Shown: piece by piece, positions 19,491 through 28,903 of the stretch | How the letters are laid out: each line of letters starts with the position of its first letter | How positions within the stretch are numbered: position 1 is the stretch's first letter | NCBI GenBank assembly: GCA_024280775.1 | Contig: JAJRPM010000003.1 | Location: forward strand, 37,439 to 101,438 | Source: Candidatus Zixiibacteriota bacterium | GTDB taxonomy: Bacteria; Zixibacteria; MSB-5A5; GN15; JACZUZ01 | DNA length: 64,000 bases | Direction: 5' to 3' | The notes under the pieces: generated by a model | What the model was told of the DNA's origin: nothing | Database searches by the model: none | What the model saw: only the letters and a program-made list of their open reading frames with translations | Position numbers and translations under genes: made by a program

Positions 19491-20810
19491 ATGAAAATCC
19501 TCTTAGGCACATTCCTTACGCTTCTGATTTTGGTGTTGATGACGGGCTCGTCACTCTCCAATGACACGACAAGAGTGGTGACAGCAGACTTTGATACGAC
19601 TCGCGTCCGCGATGTTAAGCCAGTCAAGAAGAGCGTCAGTGAAACTCTGGCGGATATCCCAGGCGAATTACTTAAACTTCCGATTTACACATTCGAATTC
19701 GTCACCAAACAAGTTGTGATGAACCCGCCGTTGACAAGTGTTCTGCCACTATTCCAAAAACGAGGCGAGCGGACAGTTGCAGTTCCAATGATTGGATATA
19801 GCACACGCGCTGGCTTGAAACTTGGCTTTGCAATCAATATTCTCAACAGCAGGTCCACAGGAGTTCGTCTCAGATTCAAATCATACTACTCAACCAATGA
19901 GTATCAACTCTATCGCCTGAGATTCGGGCTTCCACAATTCTTTTCAACCAATATCGGTTTGAACATCAGCGCCCAGTACAAAAAAGAAACACGTCAGAGC
20001 TTATATGGTATAGGCATGACCAGCGCCAGAAGCTCCGAAGTCAATCTGACTCGCGAGGACATTGTCCTTGAAGCTCGTCTGCCTGTAGAGGTAACGAAGT
20101 CTCTACGGTTTAGTCTCTATTCTAGAGGCCAAACAACGAATGTATTCGATGGTACAGACCCAGATATCGAGGGGAGCTTAGTAGTTATTGCCGATGACAC
20201 TAGGTTAAACCTAATGCCAGGGCAATTGGATGCCTTACGTCACATTGACTTTGGATTGGAGCTTGAGTTTGACAGCCGTGACCACGAGGGTAGGCCGACC
20301 AGTGGTAGTCATTTGCTTGGAAACTTCGAACATCTCTCGGGTGTCGGAAGATCCGAGGGTAGAGATTTTGACGCTTTCAATATCGACTTAAGTCACTATA
20401 TACATCTTTGGCGGAAACGAACTCTGGCAATTCGCGCCAATTACAAACGCATCGACGCCACAGGCGCTACCAGTGAAAACCCTCAGGCGACACCCTATTA
20501 CTTGCTGAATCGTCTCGGTGGATTAGAAGCCCTTCGTGGCTACACTTCAGGTCGATTTGTCGATAATGACGCAGTGCATGTTTCAGTAGAGTACCGCTAT
20601 CCAATCTATACCAACGTTGCGGCATTTGTTTCCTTAGATGAAGGGCGAGTCTATCGGGCTGTTACACGAGAGCCCGTTTTTGATAACTGGCGCAATTCAA
20701 TTGGGTTTGGACTTCGCATTTTCAATAGCCAAAAGGCGCTGGCGGTGGTTCAAATTGCGCGCAGTGACGAATCAACCCGAATCTATTTTGATATTGGGGC
20801 GACATGGTAG
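19491..20810 (+). CDS. Omp85/BamA-TamA-like outer-membrane barrel without recognisable POTRA domains
   Basis: GLELEFDSRDHEGRPTSGSHLLGNFEH, LGGLEALRGYTSGRFVDNDAVHVSVEYRYPI, C-terminal FDIGATW. Confidence 0.82.
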   Translation: MKILLGTFLTLLILVLMTGSSLSNDTTRVVTADFDTTRVRDVKPVKKSVSETLADIPGELLKLPIYTFEFVTKQVVMNPPLTSVLPLFQKRGERTVAVPMIGYSTRAGLKLGFAINILNSRSTGVRLRFKSYYSTNEYQLYRLRFGLPQFFSTNIGLNISAQYKKETRQSLYGIGMTSARSSEVNLTREDIVLEARLPVEVTKSLRFSLYSRGQTTNVFDGTDPDIEGSLVVIADDTRLNLMPGQLDALRHIDFGLELEFDSRDHEGRPTSGSHLLGNFEHLSGVGRSEGRDFDAFNIDLSHYIHLWRKRTLAIRANYKRIDATGATSENPQATPYYLLNRLGGLEALRGYTSGRFVDNDAVHVSVEYRYPIYTNVAAFVSLDEGRVYRAVTREPVFDNWRNSIGFGLRIFNSQKALAVVQIARSDESTRIYFDIGATW

Positions 20811-22537
20811 AGCTCACATTTCCAAAACCAAAGAGGAAGGAGTTCGTCCATGTCCTATTGCTAGCAACATGGCTAGTGGTCTCCTGCTCAGCCCCTCCAA
20901 ACTTAGGCAAAGAGCAACCCGTGTGGCGTGACAACGACAATCAGCCCATCGCAGAACCAGAATTTAGTGAGCCCTCGTTAATCTGGCTGGCATTCAAACG
21001 CACTGGACCAGATCAAGTTAAGGAACTGCTCGATTTGGATAGAAATTTTCGTAAGCTAACTGGTCACCCGACCCAAGCAAAAAATACAAATAGCTACGAC
21101 GAGGTCCCCAACTCCAGTTGGTTCACGAACCGGCATGGATATTTAGCCACACGCCTGACTCCAGAAGAAATCAAAACAGGTAGGACAATAACTCCGGGAC
21201 CTGACGCTACGAAACAATGGAAAGTCTTTAGACCGAAACTCGGAGGAGCCACACCAGGTTTTTGGATAGAAGATGCTCGCGGTGATCAATACTTGATAAA
21301 ATTCGATCCTGCTGGACATCCGGAGATGGCCACCGCTGCTGCTGCAATGGGCTCCAGATATTTTTACGCAAGTGGATATAACGTTCCACAAGAGTCAATC
21401 GTTTATTGGAAGCCAGAGATTCTACGAATCAAGGAAGGGGCCACAGTCAAACTGCCTGATGGAACAAAACGGATTCTAACTATGCATGACATTGATTCAA
21501 TGCTAGCGCTTGTGCATCACGAACCCGATGGAACCATCCGCTCATTAGCGTCATTGAACATAGGCAATGTCAAAGGCCCATTTCTCTATGATGGTGTCGA
21601 CAAAAACGACGTCAACGACTGGTGTCCGCATCAACATCGCCGTGAACTGCGTGCCTTGCGAGTTATTGGATCACTGGTTAATCACTACGACTTGAAAGAT
21701 AACAACACCATGAACGTCTATCTTGGCGAGTCAGGGCAAGGTTATTTGAAACACTACCTGATGGATTTTGGATCGACATTTGGCGCTGATGGACGCGCAG
21801 CCAAACCTCCGAACAAGGGTTATGCCAATATGTTTGACTTGCGAGATGTTTTGGTGAATATCGCAACACTTGGTCTGAAAGCCTGGGCCTGGGAAAACGC
21901 GCGGAATTACTCCTATCCCTCTATTGGTTACTTTGAATCTGAAATCTTCGAACCACACAAGTTTGATCCCATAATTCCCAACCCTGCTTTTGAACAAATG
22001 ACTAGTCAGGATGCTTATTGGGGCGCTAAAACAGTCATGGCATTCAAAGACGAGGATCTTCGGGCTTTAGTTGATGCTGGCAAGTTTTCAAATCCCAAGG
22101 CTGCCGCGTACTTGCTAAAGACCCTAAAGGAGCGTCAAGTCAAAATCGGCAGACATTGGTTTTCAAAAGTCAATCCAATTGACTACCCACGCATTGTAGC
22201 AACCGATACTAATGTCCTCATCAATTTCGATGACCTCTGGATAAGCTCAGGGCTTGGTGTCAAAGCAACACATGAGTTTTCCGTGAGTTTCAACGGCGAC
22301 AAAATCATCGAACTTAGAGCGACAAGTGGTGATGCAATTTCTTTCGATAAGAGTGATTTACAGGTGATGCGCCAGGTGATAAGTAATTGCGGAGCCAAAG
22401 AGAGCTGTCGTCTCTTCGAAATATCAGTCTATTCAACACGCGACAGTCGCTACTGGAAAATGCCCACCGAATTCGAACTTCTGCTAGAAGACTCCAGTTC
22501 GAAAACTCGCATTGTGAGTATCAGGCGCCCAAGTTGA
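20804..22537 (+). CDS. Lipoprotein with atypical-kinase-like motifs, unknown function
   Basis: LATWLVVSC lipobox; YLIKFDP (N-lobe Lys), HPEMATAAAAMGSRYF, NHYDLKDNNTMNVYL (catalytic-loop-like), YLMDFGSTFG (DFG-like); ATG overlaps the upstream stop (ATGGTAG). Confidence 0.6.
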   Translation: MVELTFPKPKRKEFVHVLLLATWLVVSCSAPPNLGKEQPVWRDNDNQPIAEPEFSEPSLIWLAFKRTGPDQVKELLDLDRNFRKLTGHPTQAKNTNSYDEVPNSSWFTNRHGYLATRLTPEEIKTGRTITPGPDATKQWKVFRPKLGGATPGFWIEDARGDQYLIKFDPAGHPEMATAAAAMGSRYFYASGYNVPQESIVYWKPEILRIKEGATVKLPDGTKRILTMHDIDSMLALVHHEPDGTIRSLASLNIGNVKGPFLYDGVDKNDVNDWCPHQHRRELRALRVIGSLVNHYDLKDNNTMNVYLGESGQGYLKHYLMDFGSTFGADGRAAKPPNKGYANMFDLRDVLVNIATLGLKAWAWENARNYSYPSIGYFESEIFEPHKFDPIIPNPAFEQMTSQDAYWGAKTVMAFKDEDLRALVDAGKFSNPKAAAYLLKTLKERQVKIGRHWFSKVNPIDYPRIVATDTNVLINFDDLWISSGLGVKATHEFSVSFNGDKIIELRATSGDAISFDKSDLQVMRQVISNCGAKESCRLFEISVYSTRDSRYWKMPTEFELLLEDSSSKTRIVSIRRPS

Positions 22538-22562
22538 AGATTAGTGCGTGGCCACTTGAAAT

Positions 22563-23402
22563 CTATATCGGCAAACTGATTCGAAACAAAATCGGTGGAC
22601 TTAAGTTCTGATTACCGTTTTGCGACGAATTTGATTTCTTACTGAAATTAAAAAACAATTCAGAAACTAAAATTCCAGCAAGCGCCCCAACCAAAACATC
22701 ACTCGGGTGATGCTTATAGGCATGAACACGGCTCAGCCCGACAAATGCTGCCCAGCCATAAAGCGTTCCAGATGAAACCCATCTCCAACTTCGATACTCC
22801 GAATTCGTCATTCGTCTGCGCATAGTTTCTCTAACTCGCAAATTCAAAAAACCCGCGGAAAAGAATGCGCCCGATGTATGTCCCGAGAAGAAAGATTGCT
22901 GGAGGTACGAACGTGTGAACACTGCTTCGGCGTTAACGTCATCGTCAAGCACATGCCGCAAGGGGCGGTCACGCGCAAAGATCCCCTTGGTTATGTCAGT
23001 TATGCCTTTGGTGGCCATTGCTCCTGATACAAAAAGAAAAATGTCTTCTGAAAAGTCCTTGCCACGACTGTCTCTAGGGTAGCCAAGATTGATAGCTGAA
23101 AGAGCTACCCCGCTGAATAGTGGTGTGACAAATGCGCCGAATTCCGTATCAATAAAATTACTTTTCTTGTGCAGCTCATAATCGCCGCCCAGCCAGCGTT
23201 GAAAACTCTGCTCAAAAGGGAGGTGGCCTCTGATGACCGGCGCTTTGTCTGTGGGAATCCTCTTGATTCTTGACCCTATCAGACTAATGCCAGCAGTCCC
23301 AGCCCCGACTGCGGCGACCTCGGACCCAGACAGATAGTCTTCAGCCCTCAGTTGACAGACACCAGCAAGTACGAATGTAATGGCTATTATGACCCTAAGC
23401 AT
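22563..23402 (-). CDS. PAP2-superfamily phosphatase
   Basis: KGIFARDRPLR, FFSGHTSGAFFSAGF, GLSRVHAYKHHPSDVLVGALAG; start moved to Met preceding the signal peptide MLRVIIAITFVLAGVCQLRA. Confidence 0.88.
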   Translation of the reverse strand: MLRVIIAITFVLAGVCQLRAEDYLSGSEVAAVGAGTAGISLIGSRIKRIPTDKAPVIRGHLPFEQSFQRWLGGDYELHKKSNFIDTEFGAFVTPLFSGVALSAINLGYPRDSRGKDFSEDIFLFVSGAMATKGITDITKGIFARDRPLRHVLDDDVNAEAVFTRSYLQQSFFSGHTSGAFFSAGFLNLRVRETMRRRMTNSEYRSWRWVSSGTLYGWAAFVGLSRVHAYKHHPSDVLVGALAGILVSELFFNFSKKSNSSQNGNQNLSPPILFRISLPI

Positions 23403-23802
23403 GGCCTTTTCAAAGCGCTTCTTCAGTTTTGTAATCTCAAGCTCAATTTCATTTTGCTTGGTTAGGCCGCATTGCAGCGCGACAAATTCTGTTTGCATGT
23501 CCAAGGCTAACTAGGGCATCTTGTTGTCGGAAGTTAAGTTACATGTTTCTGAATTGCAACGGTTCTTTGGCACGAGCCATTTTTTCGCATTTCTGACGAA
23601 TCAGATTGGAATTCACTCTCTGAAAAACAGCTTTCTTCCTCATTCAACCAGCCAAGATACTAACTCTTGAACTGGATCAGAAATTGGGGGGCAGTATATC
23701 TCCTACGCAGACAGGTAGGATCAAACTTGTACATCGAATGCGTTCTTTATAGTGCACTTTGCGCGGTTTCGTCTAGAATTTATAACCTCGAGGATTACGA
23801 CA

Positions 23803-24246
23803 GTGAGCAATCTCAAGCCAGCCGGGAAAGTCTTTTTTGCAATACTCTTGGTCAGTGTTCTCTTTGTTGCCAAGAAATGTAACGACGTCTTGGACGGTAA
23901 TTCATGGTCGAAGAGAATCGAGCTGTCCACATGTTCGGAGCCTATCTATTTGAACAAAATGGTCTGGGGAATAACCACGACTAATCAGCGTATTACAATT
24001 TCTCATTCCGGCAGTTCTCCCTCGATTCATCCTGACACTACATCGAACTATTCATTCAGAGAAGATATGCCTTTTTACTACCGAATCGAAGGTGACACTC
24101 TACTTGTAATCTATACTCCTATTCTGTCCTCTGTTCCCCCCGAGTTTGAATGCTCAGACTATATACAGCAAGTCAAAATCACAATGCAAACGTCCGCCAA
24201 GTTGTTTCGAGAGTTAGAGTCACTAGGTGTGACTGAGATCGAATGA
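23803..24246 (+). CDS. Hypothetical membrane-anchored protein
   Basis: GTG start, N-terminal TM (KVFFAILLVSVLFVA), 147 aa. Confidence 0.5.
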   Translation: MSNLKPAGKVFFAILLVSVLFVAKKCNDVLDGNSWSKRIELSTCSEPIYLNKMVWGITTTNQRITISHSGSSPSIHPDTTSNYSFREDMPFYYRIEGDTLLVIYTPILSSVPPEFECSDYIQQVKITMQTSAKLFRELESLGVTEIE

Positions 24247-24450
24247 AGCTCTAGTTCCATAGACGCTGCCAGGATACACAGTACAATGAATATGGCCCAT
24301 TTGTTGTGAATTACTGGTTAAAAAATACAGCTTAGCGAAATGTGAAGGTCTCCATCAGGACGTATCGATGGGAGTGTAATGAGCATCCTGTCAGAAGCAC
24401 GATAATGGACGTGGGAGACCGCGTGACGAATCTCTCGCCGCAGTCCACCG

Positions 24451-24810
24451 ATGTTTCGCTACAATCTGACGGATCATCTTGAAACTGTCGTTACTCAGGC
24501 GATGAACACTGGTGACTTGAGGAACAAGTATCAGTATTTGCCCTACGGTGAGTTACATAGATCTTTCATCTATGATGAAAACCAGTTCGGCTGCACTATT
24601 CAAGAAGCTGAAACCGAACTCTCAACCGTAGTGATTTACCACCACGGCGCCCGGTACCATGATGTATTTGTAGCGAGTATCAAACCAACATGCAGGGATA
24701 TTCAAGTCTTTTCTAATCTCCTTCTAACCGCGAACTTCGCTCAACTCAATGAAACTCCTACCAACTGCAAGTTACTTCAACCTTCTAACACTAGTTATTA
24801 CAATCGATAA
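24451..24810 (+). pseudogene. RHS repeat-associated core remnant
   Basis: FRYNLTDHLETVVTQAMNTGDLRNKYQYLPYGELHRSFI...AETELSTVVIYHHGARYHDVFV parallels YHTDHLGS...YDYLPFGE...TGKERDxETGL.YYGARYYDP. Confidence 0.75.
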
Positions 24811-25183
24811 GATGCACTTGGTTACTGTTCAACGAGATACGCAAACTGTGAGGGTCGAATCTCTGTCTCTCCGCCACTAGAATCTCCTTCCTTGCCCACC
24901 TGCCAATTCGAGATTCAGAGAATCTCTAAAACCTCCGGCATCCAAAAAGTTGCGAAATTCGTATACCCAACCCCGCCATTAATTTACTATTTCACAACGA
25001 TTTAACTGCCTGCGGCCGCCACGGGATTCGGCTCGCGGACATTTACAGTCCGCTGGCCTCGATTCCTTGACTTACAATCCAATATAGAGTTTGGGTCAAC
25101 TCGGATTTCCTCATGTGCGCGAGCTTTACTTTCTATATGTTTACTGCAGAGAGTAGGTTACGCGTGAGGTATCGAAACAGGTA

Positions 25184-25774
25184 TTATTCATTGTCTTGCT
25201 CTGAGCTTACATCGCGCTTCCAAATGAAACTCTTCTTCACAAAAAGAAACTTTATTTGAATTCTCAGACGGTCGTCATCGATGAGAGTCAATGTCGGAGA
25301 GACCGTTTTCCCTTTTCGGTGTGCGTAAAACTCCCCATCGCGCCAACTATCCTTCCCATCAAACTTGTAATCTTTCAGTGCTTCAAGCCCCAGTAGTGGT
25401 CGGCTTCTCAGTTCCTTTTTCTTGTTTTTCTCATCTCTGCGGATCTCTTCTGTTTTGCCCCTGCCTTCCGATGGCTCTATCCAGACTATTGTTCCACAGT
25501 ACATTTCGCCACACTTGTATATTTCGATCTTTTCGACCGTCTCTCCGCCTTCTTCAATAAGCCATATACCAACTATGTCATCAGGTTTTGTTTCGCTGGC
25601 GTTAACCGTGGAAAACAGTAACAGTATGCCCAGGAGTAACCCAAACGCTCTGATTATCATGCTCCGGCTTACCTGACCGCTCGTATCACTATGCCTACTC
25701 ATGTTGGCGTTGAAACCCATTACATTATCGTCGCTTGCCACCGTAATAGTTGATCCCCCGGTATTTTCATTCAT
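25184..25774 (-). CDS. DUF2147-like exported protein
   Basis: DDIVGIWLIEEGGETVEKIEIYKCGEMYCGTIVWI...RPLLGLEALKDYKFDGKDSWRDGEFY. Confidence 0.78.
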   Translation of the reverse strand: MNENTGGSTITVASDDNVMGFNANMSRHSDTSGQVSRSMIIRAFGLLLGILLLFSTVNASETKPDDIVGIWLIEEGGETVEKIEIYKCGEMYCGTIVWIEPSEGRGKTEEIRRDEKNKKKELRSRPLLGLEALKDYKFDGKDSWRDGEFYAHRKGKTVSPTLTLIDDDRLRIQIKFLFVKKSFIWKRDVSSEQDNE

Positions 25775-28700
25775 TATTGTCCCACCTGTCCTAAGCGTTG
25801 TGTACGAAGTTTAGATAGCTTTATGATCACATCATCAAAGCTGTCATAGAGTACGGGTATTACTATCATTGTTAGTAATGTAGAAGCTGTCATACCGCCG
25901 ATAACCGCAATAGCTAATGGTGAAAACCTCTCAGCTCCCAGAGCCCACTCCAGCGCCAGTGGAATCATTCCGACAATTGTAGATAGGGAGGTCATCATGA
26001 TTGGTCTAAACCTCATATTGACAGATTCAACAATTGCTTCTCGCTTTGCTTTTCCTTCAGCACGCTGTTGATTGATCACATCAATGAGTATAATTGAATT
26101 ATTTACTAGAATACCTATCAGCAAAATAAATCCTAACAGCACTGGCATCGAAATAGATTTGTCACCTAGCCAAAGAGCTATACCGACTCCAATTAGACTC
26201 AAGGGGATACTCATCAGAACGGTGATAGGATGCACGAAAGACTTGAACTGCGCGACAAGCAACAGATATACACCTACAAACGCGATCAGCAAGGCAAACA
26301 TCAGCTCACCGCGTGACTCAGCCATATCCTTGTCCTCGCCGAGCAGCTCCACCGTGTAGCCTTCAGGTATTGTCAGGCCATCCAAAGCTTGCAGAACATC
26401 GGCGACCACAAAGTTCAGTGGTCGACCCTGGTGGAGCGCAAGAATATCCAATGTAGGTTGAAGATTTTCTCTGGTTACTAGGCCTTGAACAAGTTCTTCT
26501 TTCTTATCGATAATGGCCCCCAAAGGAAATGCCTGCCCATCAACTTGTGACACCGCGCGAACCGTGAAAATATCTTTTTCGGATAGCCGGAATTGTTTGC
26601 CATAACGAACCCGAATTGGGGTGTCGTCACCAAGCGGATTCCGAAGTGTACCTGCGCTTATACCATCCAGCGAAAAGGACAATTCTTTTGCTACAGACGC
26701 AGGTGTAAAACCGACCGCCAGCGCTCGGTCACTATCTAGCGATAATAAATGAGTCGTCTGATCGCGTCGCCAACTGCGATATGGATTAGTTACTGATTCG
26801 ATTGGCTTGATTGCATTGAGTGTCACATCACCCAAGTGATTTAATATCACTGGATCTTCTCCTCGTATGCTAATTACGATGGAGGAGGCTGTCGTGGATT
26901 TGGCGGTCGAGCCAGACTCACGAACAACGAGATTCTCTATGCCGTAGACCTTGGAGAACTTGTCTCGAAAACTGTCCTGAATTTCCCAAATTGATCTATC
27001 ACGTTCATTGCGAGGAGTCAACGTGTAGGTGATGAACCCCTTTGTAGGGCCCTGAACGCCTCCCCCTCCTAAGGAGTGCATGCCTGGTTCAAATCCGATT
27101 TGAGTTGACAAGCGAACAACATCCGGATCTTCGAGGATGATTCGTTCCACTTCTTTAAGTACAGACTCTGTTTGGTCAAGTGACGATCCGGAAGTTGTTT
27201 CAACTGTCACGAATCCGTTTCCGCTATCCATAATTGGTAGTAATTCGCTACCTTGTATTCGTATTAGCGCCAAACCGACTATAAGAAGAACAACCGCCGA
27301 AACGTATACGACCCAACGTTTGCTGAGAGAGAGGTTAAGTAAAGTCAAATAGCTATGCTTTACGGCATCCATCAGCTTGTTCCAGGGAGCGGTAATTTTC
27401 TTCGCGATACTCTCCAATTTGCTCGTTTTACTTGATGTCATAGTTGTCAGGATTGGAACTATCACTAGGGCTACTATTAGTGAAGAAAGAAATGCCAGAA
27501 TCAGAGTACCGGCCAATGGCCCAAATGTCTTACCTATGAAACCATAAAGAAATAACAGTGGAACTAGCACCGCTAGTGTTGTTGCATTACCTGCAATTAT
27601 TGCAAATTGAATCTCTGAAGATCCCACTCGAGCAGCTTCCTCTGGCGATAGAGCGTCTTCGTTCAAATGACGCGTAATGTTTTCCAAGACTACAACAGAA
27701 GCGTCTACAACCATTCCCACAGCCAAAATTATCGCTGTCAATGTCACAAGGTTGAGATCAATATCAAGGAGCTTCATCCCAGCGAAAGTCAGGAGAAATG
27801 ACATGGGCATCGAAATAGCGACAATGAGTCCCTGTCGAAAACTACCCAGAAATAGAAATATTATCACAGCCGCCAACAATAGAGCCTGACCGACACTTCC
27901 TATCATGTTATCAACTACCAATTGGGTAAAGGTCGCCGATTCCTCGGCTTCGCTAAAAGTCATGTAGGGATAACGATCCGATAACTCTGTGAATTTATCC
28001 CTGGCCCTAAGAACAACATCAACAGTATTGGCGTCATCTTGTCTGAAAATCTGCACTGCGATAGCGCTCTTGCCATTTACATGGAAGCGAGACTGATCTT
28101 CTGTTCCACCATATTTCACTTCAGCAATGTTCTTCAGAAGTATGCGATTGCCACCGGGGAGGACTATGGGGATCTGTGATATATCCTGGATTGTTTGGCT
28201 TTCTTCATCCAGGCGAAAAGTGAATTGTCGGTCTCGTGAATCAATCTTACCAGCTGGTATACTGACGTTGTGCTCCATAATAGCAGTTGCTACTACGGCT
28301 ATCGGAATATCGTACGCATCTAGCTGGTTGCGATTGACAAAAACAGAAACTTCAGGTTTACTACCACCAAAGACATCTACTGCAGCAATTCCCTTGGTTC
28401 GTTGCAGTTCCGGAGCTATGACTTCTTCGGCGATTCTCCGCACATCGACCAAGTTGTCACCTTGAATTCCCACAGTGAGCACTGGACGATCTGAAGTAGA
28501 GAATTTCAATACCTGAGGCTCTAGGATATTTGGGGGTAATTTATCTCGAATTCGGGATATAGCGTTTTGCACATCCAATGCAGCAATATCTACCTCTACA
28601 TCATATCTGAACTCAATCTTTACGACGGACATTCCATCTTGGGAGGTAGATGAGACATTTACGACTCCTTCAAGTGAAGAGCATTCTTTCTCAATTGGGT

Positions 28701-28893
28701 CGGAGACCAAATCGCTGGCATTTTCGGCCGATGCGCCAGGGTAGGCCGTCAATACGTTTACCAAAGGCGGGGCGGTCTCGGGAAATAATTGTATAGGAAT
28801 CGTAAAATATGAAATCACGCCGAAGAATATTGCCGCAATGGATAGGGCGTAAATAGTGTATTTATTTCTTAGTCCAAACTCAGATATAGTCAT
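25774..28893 (-). CDS. RND-family efflux permease (AcrB/HAE type)
   Basis: 1039 aa; PETAPPLVNVLTAYPGASAENASDLVSDPIE, VDASVVVLENI, LGFILLIGILVNNSIILID. Confidence 0.96.
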   Translation of the reverse strand: MTISEFGLRNKYTIYALSIAAIFFGVISYFTIPIQLFPETAPPLVNVLTAYPGASAENASDLVSDPIEKECSSLEGVVNVSSTSQDGMSVVKIEFRYDVEVDIAALDVQNAISRIRDKLPPNILEPQVLKFSTSDRPVLTVGIQGDNLVDVRRIAEEVIAPELQRTKGIAAVDVFGGSKPEVSVFVNRNQLDAYDIPIAVVATAIMEHNVSIPAGKIDSRDRQFTFRLDEESQTIQDISQIPIVLPGGNRILLKNIAEVKYGGTEDQSRFHVNGKSAIAVQIFRQDDANTVDVVLRARDKFTELSDRYPYMTFSEAEESATFTQLVVDNMIGSVGQALLLAAVIIFLFLGSFRQGLIVAISMPMSFLLTFAGMKLLDIDLNLVTLTAIILAVGMVVDASVVVLENITRHLNEDALSPEEAARVGSSEIQFAIIAGNATTLAVLVPLLFLYGFIGKTFGPLAGTLILAFLSSLIVALVIVPILTTMTSSKTSKLESIAKKITAPWNKLMDAVKHSYLTLLNLSLSKRWVVYVSAVVLLIVGLALIRIQGSELLPIMDSGNGFVTVETTSGSSLDQTESVLKEVERIILEDPDVVRLSTQIGFEPGMHSLGGGGVQGPTKGFITYTLTPRNERDRSIWEIQDSFRDKFSKVYGIENLVVRESGSTAKSTTASSIVISIRGEDPVILNHLGDVTLNAIKPIESVTNPYRSWRRDQTTHLLSLDSDRALAVGFTPASVAKELSFSLDGISAGTLRNPLGDDTPIRVRYGKQFRLSEKDIFTVRAVSQVDGQAFPLGAIIDKKEELVQGLVTRENLQPTLDILALHQGRPLNFVVADVLQALDGLTIPEGYTVELLGEDKDMAESRGELMFALLIAFVGVYLLLVAQFKSFVHPITVLMSIPLSLIGVGIALWLGDKSISMPVLLGFILLIGILVNNSIILIDVINQQRAEGKAKREAIVESVNMRFRPIMMTSLSTIVGMIPLALEWALGAERFSPLAIAVIGGMTASTLLTMIVIPVLYDSFDDVIIKLSKLRTQRLGQVGQ

Positions 28894-28903
28894 ATGCGCC
28901 AGC

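Noticed and set aside
25005-25080. tRNA-like minus-strand segment (GGCCAGCGGACTGTAAATGTCCGCGAGCCGAATCCC) suggesting tRNA-Tyr
   Set aside because: The anticodon loop is the wrong size when the stem is paired, there is no proper T-loop (GTTCGAATC) and no acceptor stem; at best a GC-rich hairpin.
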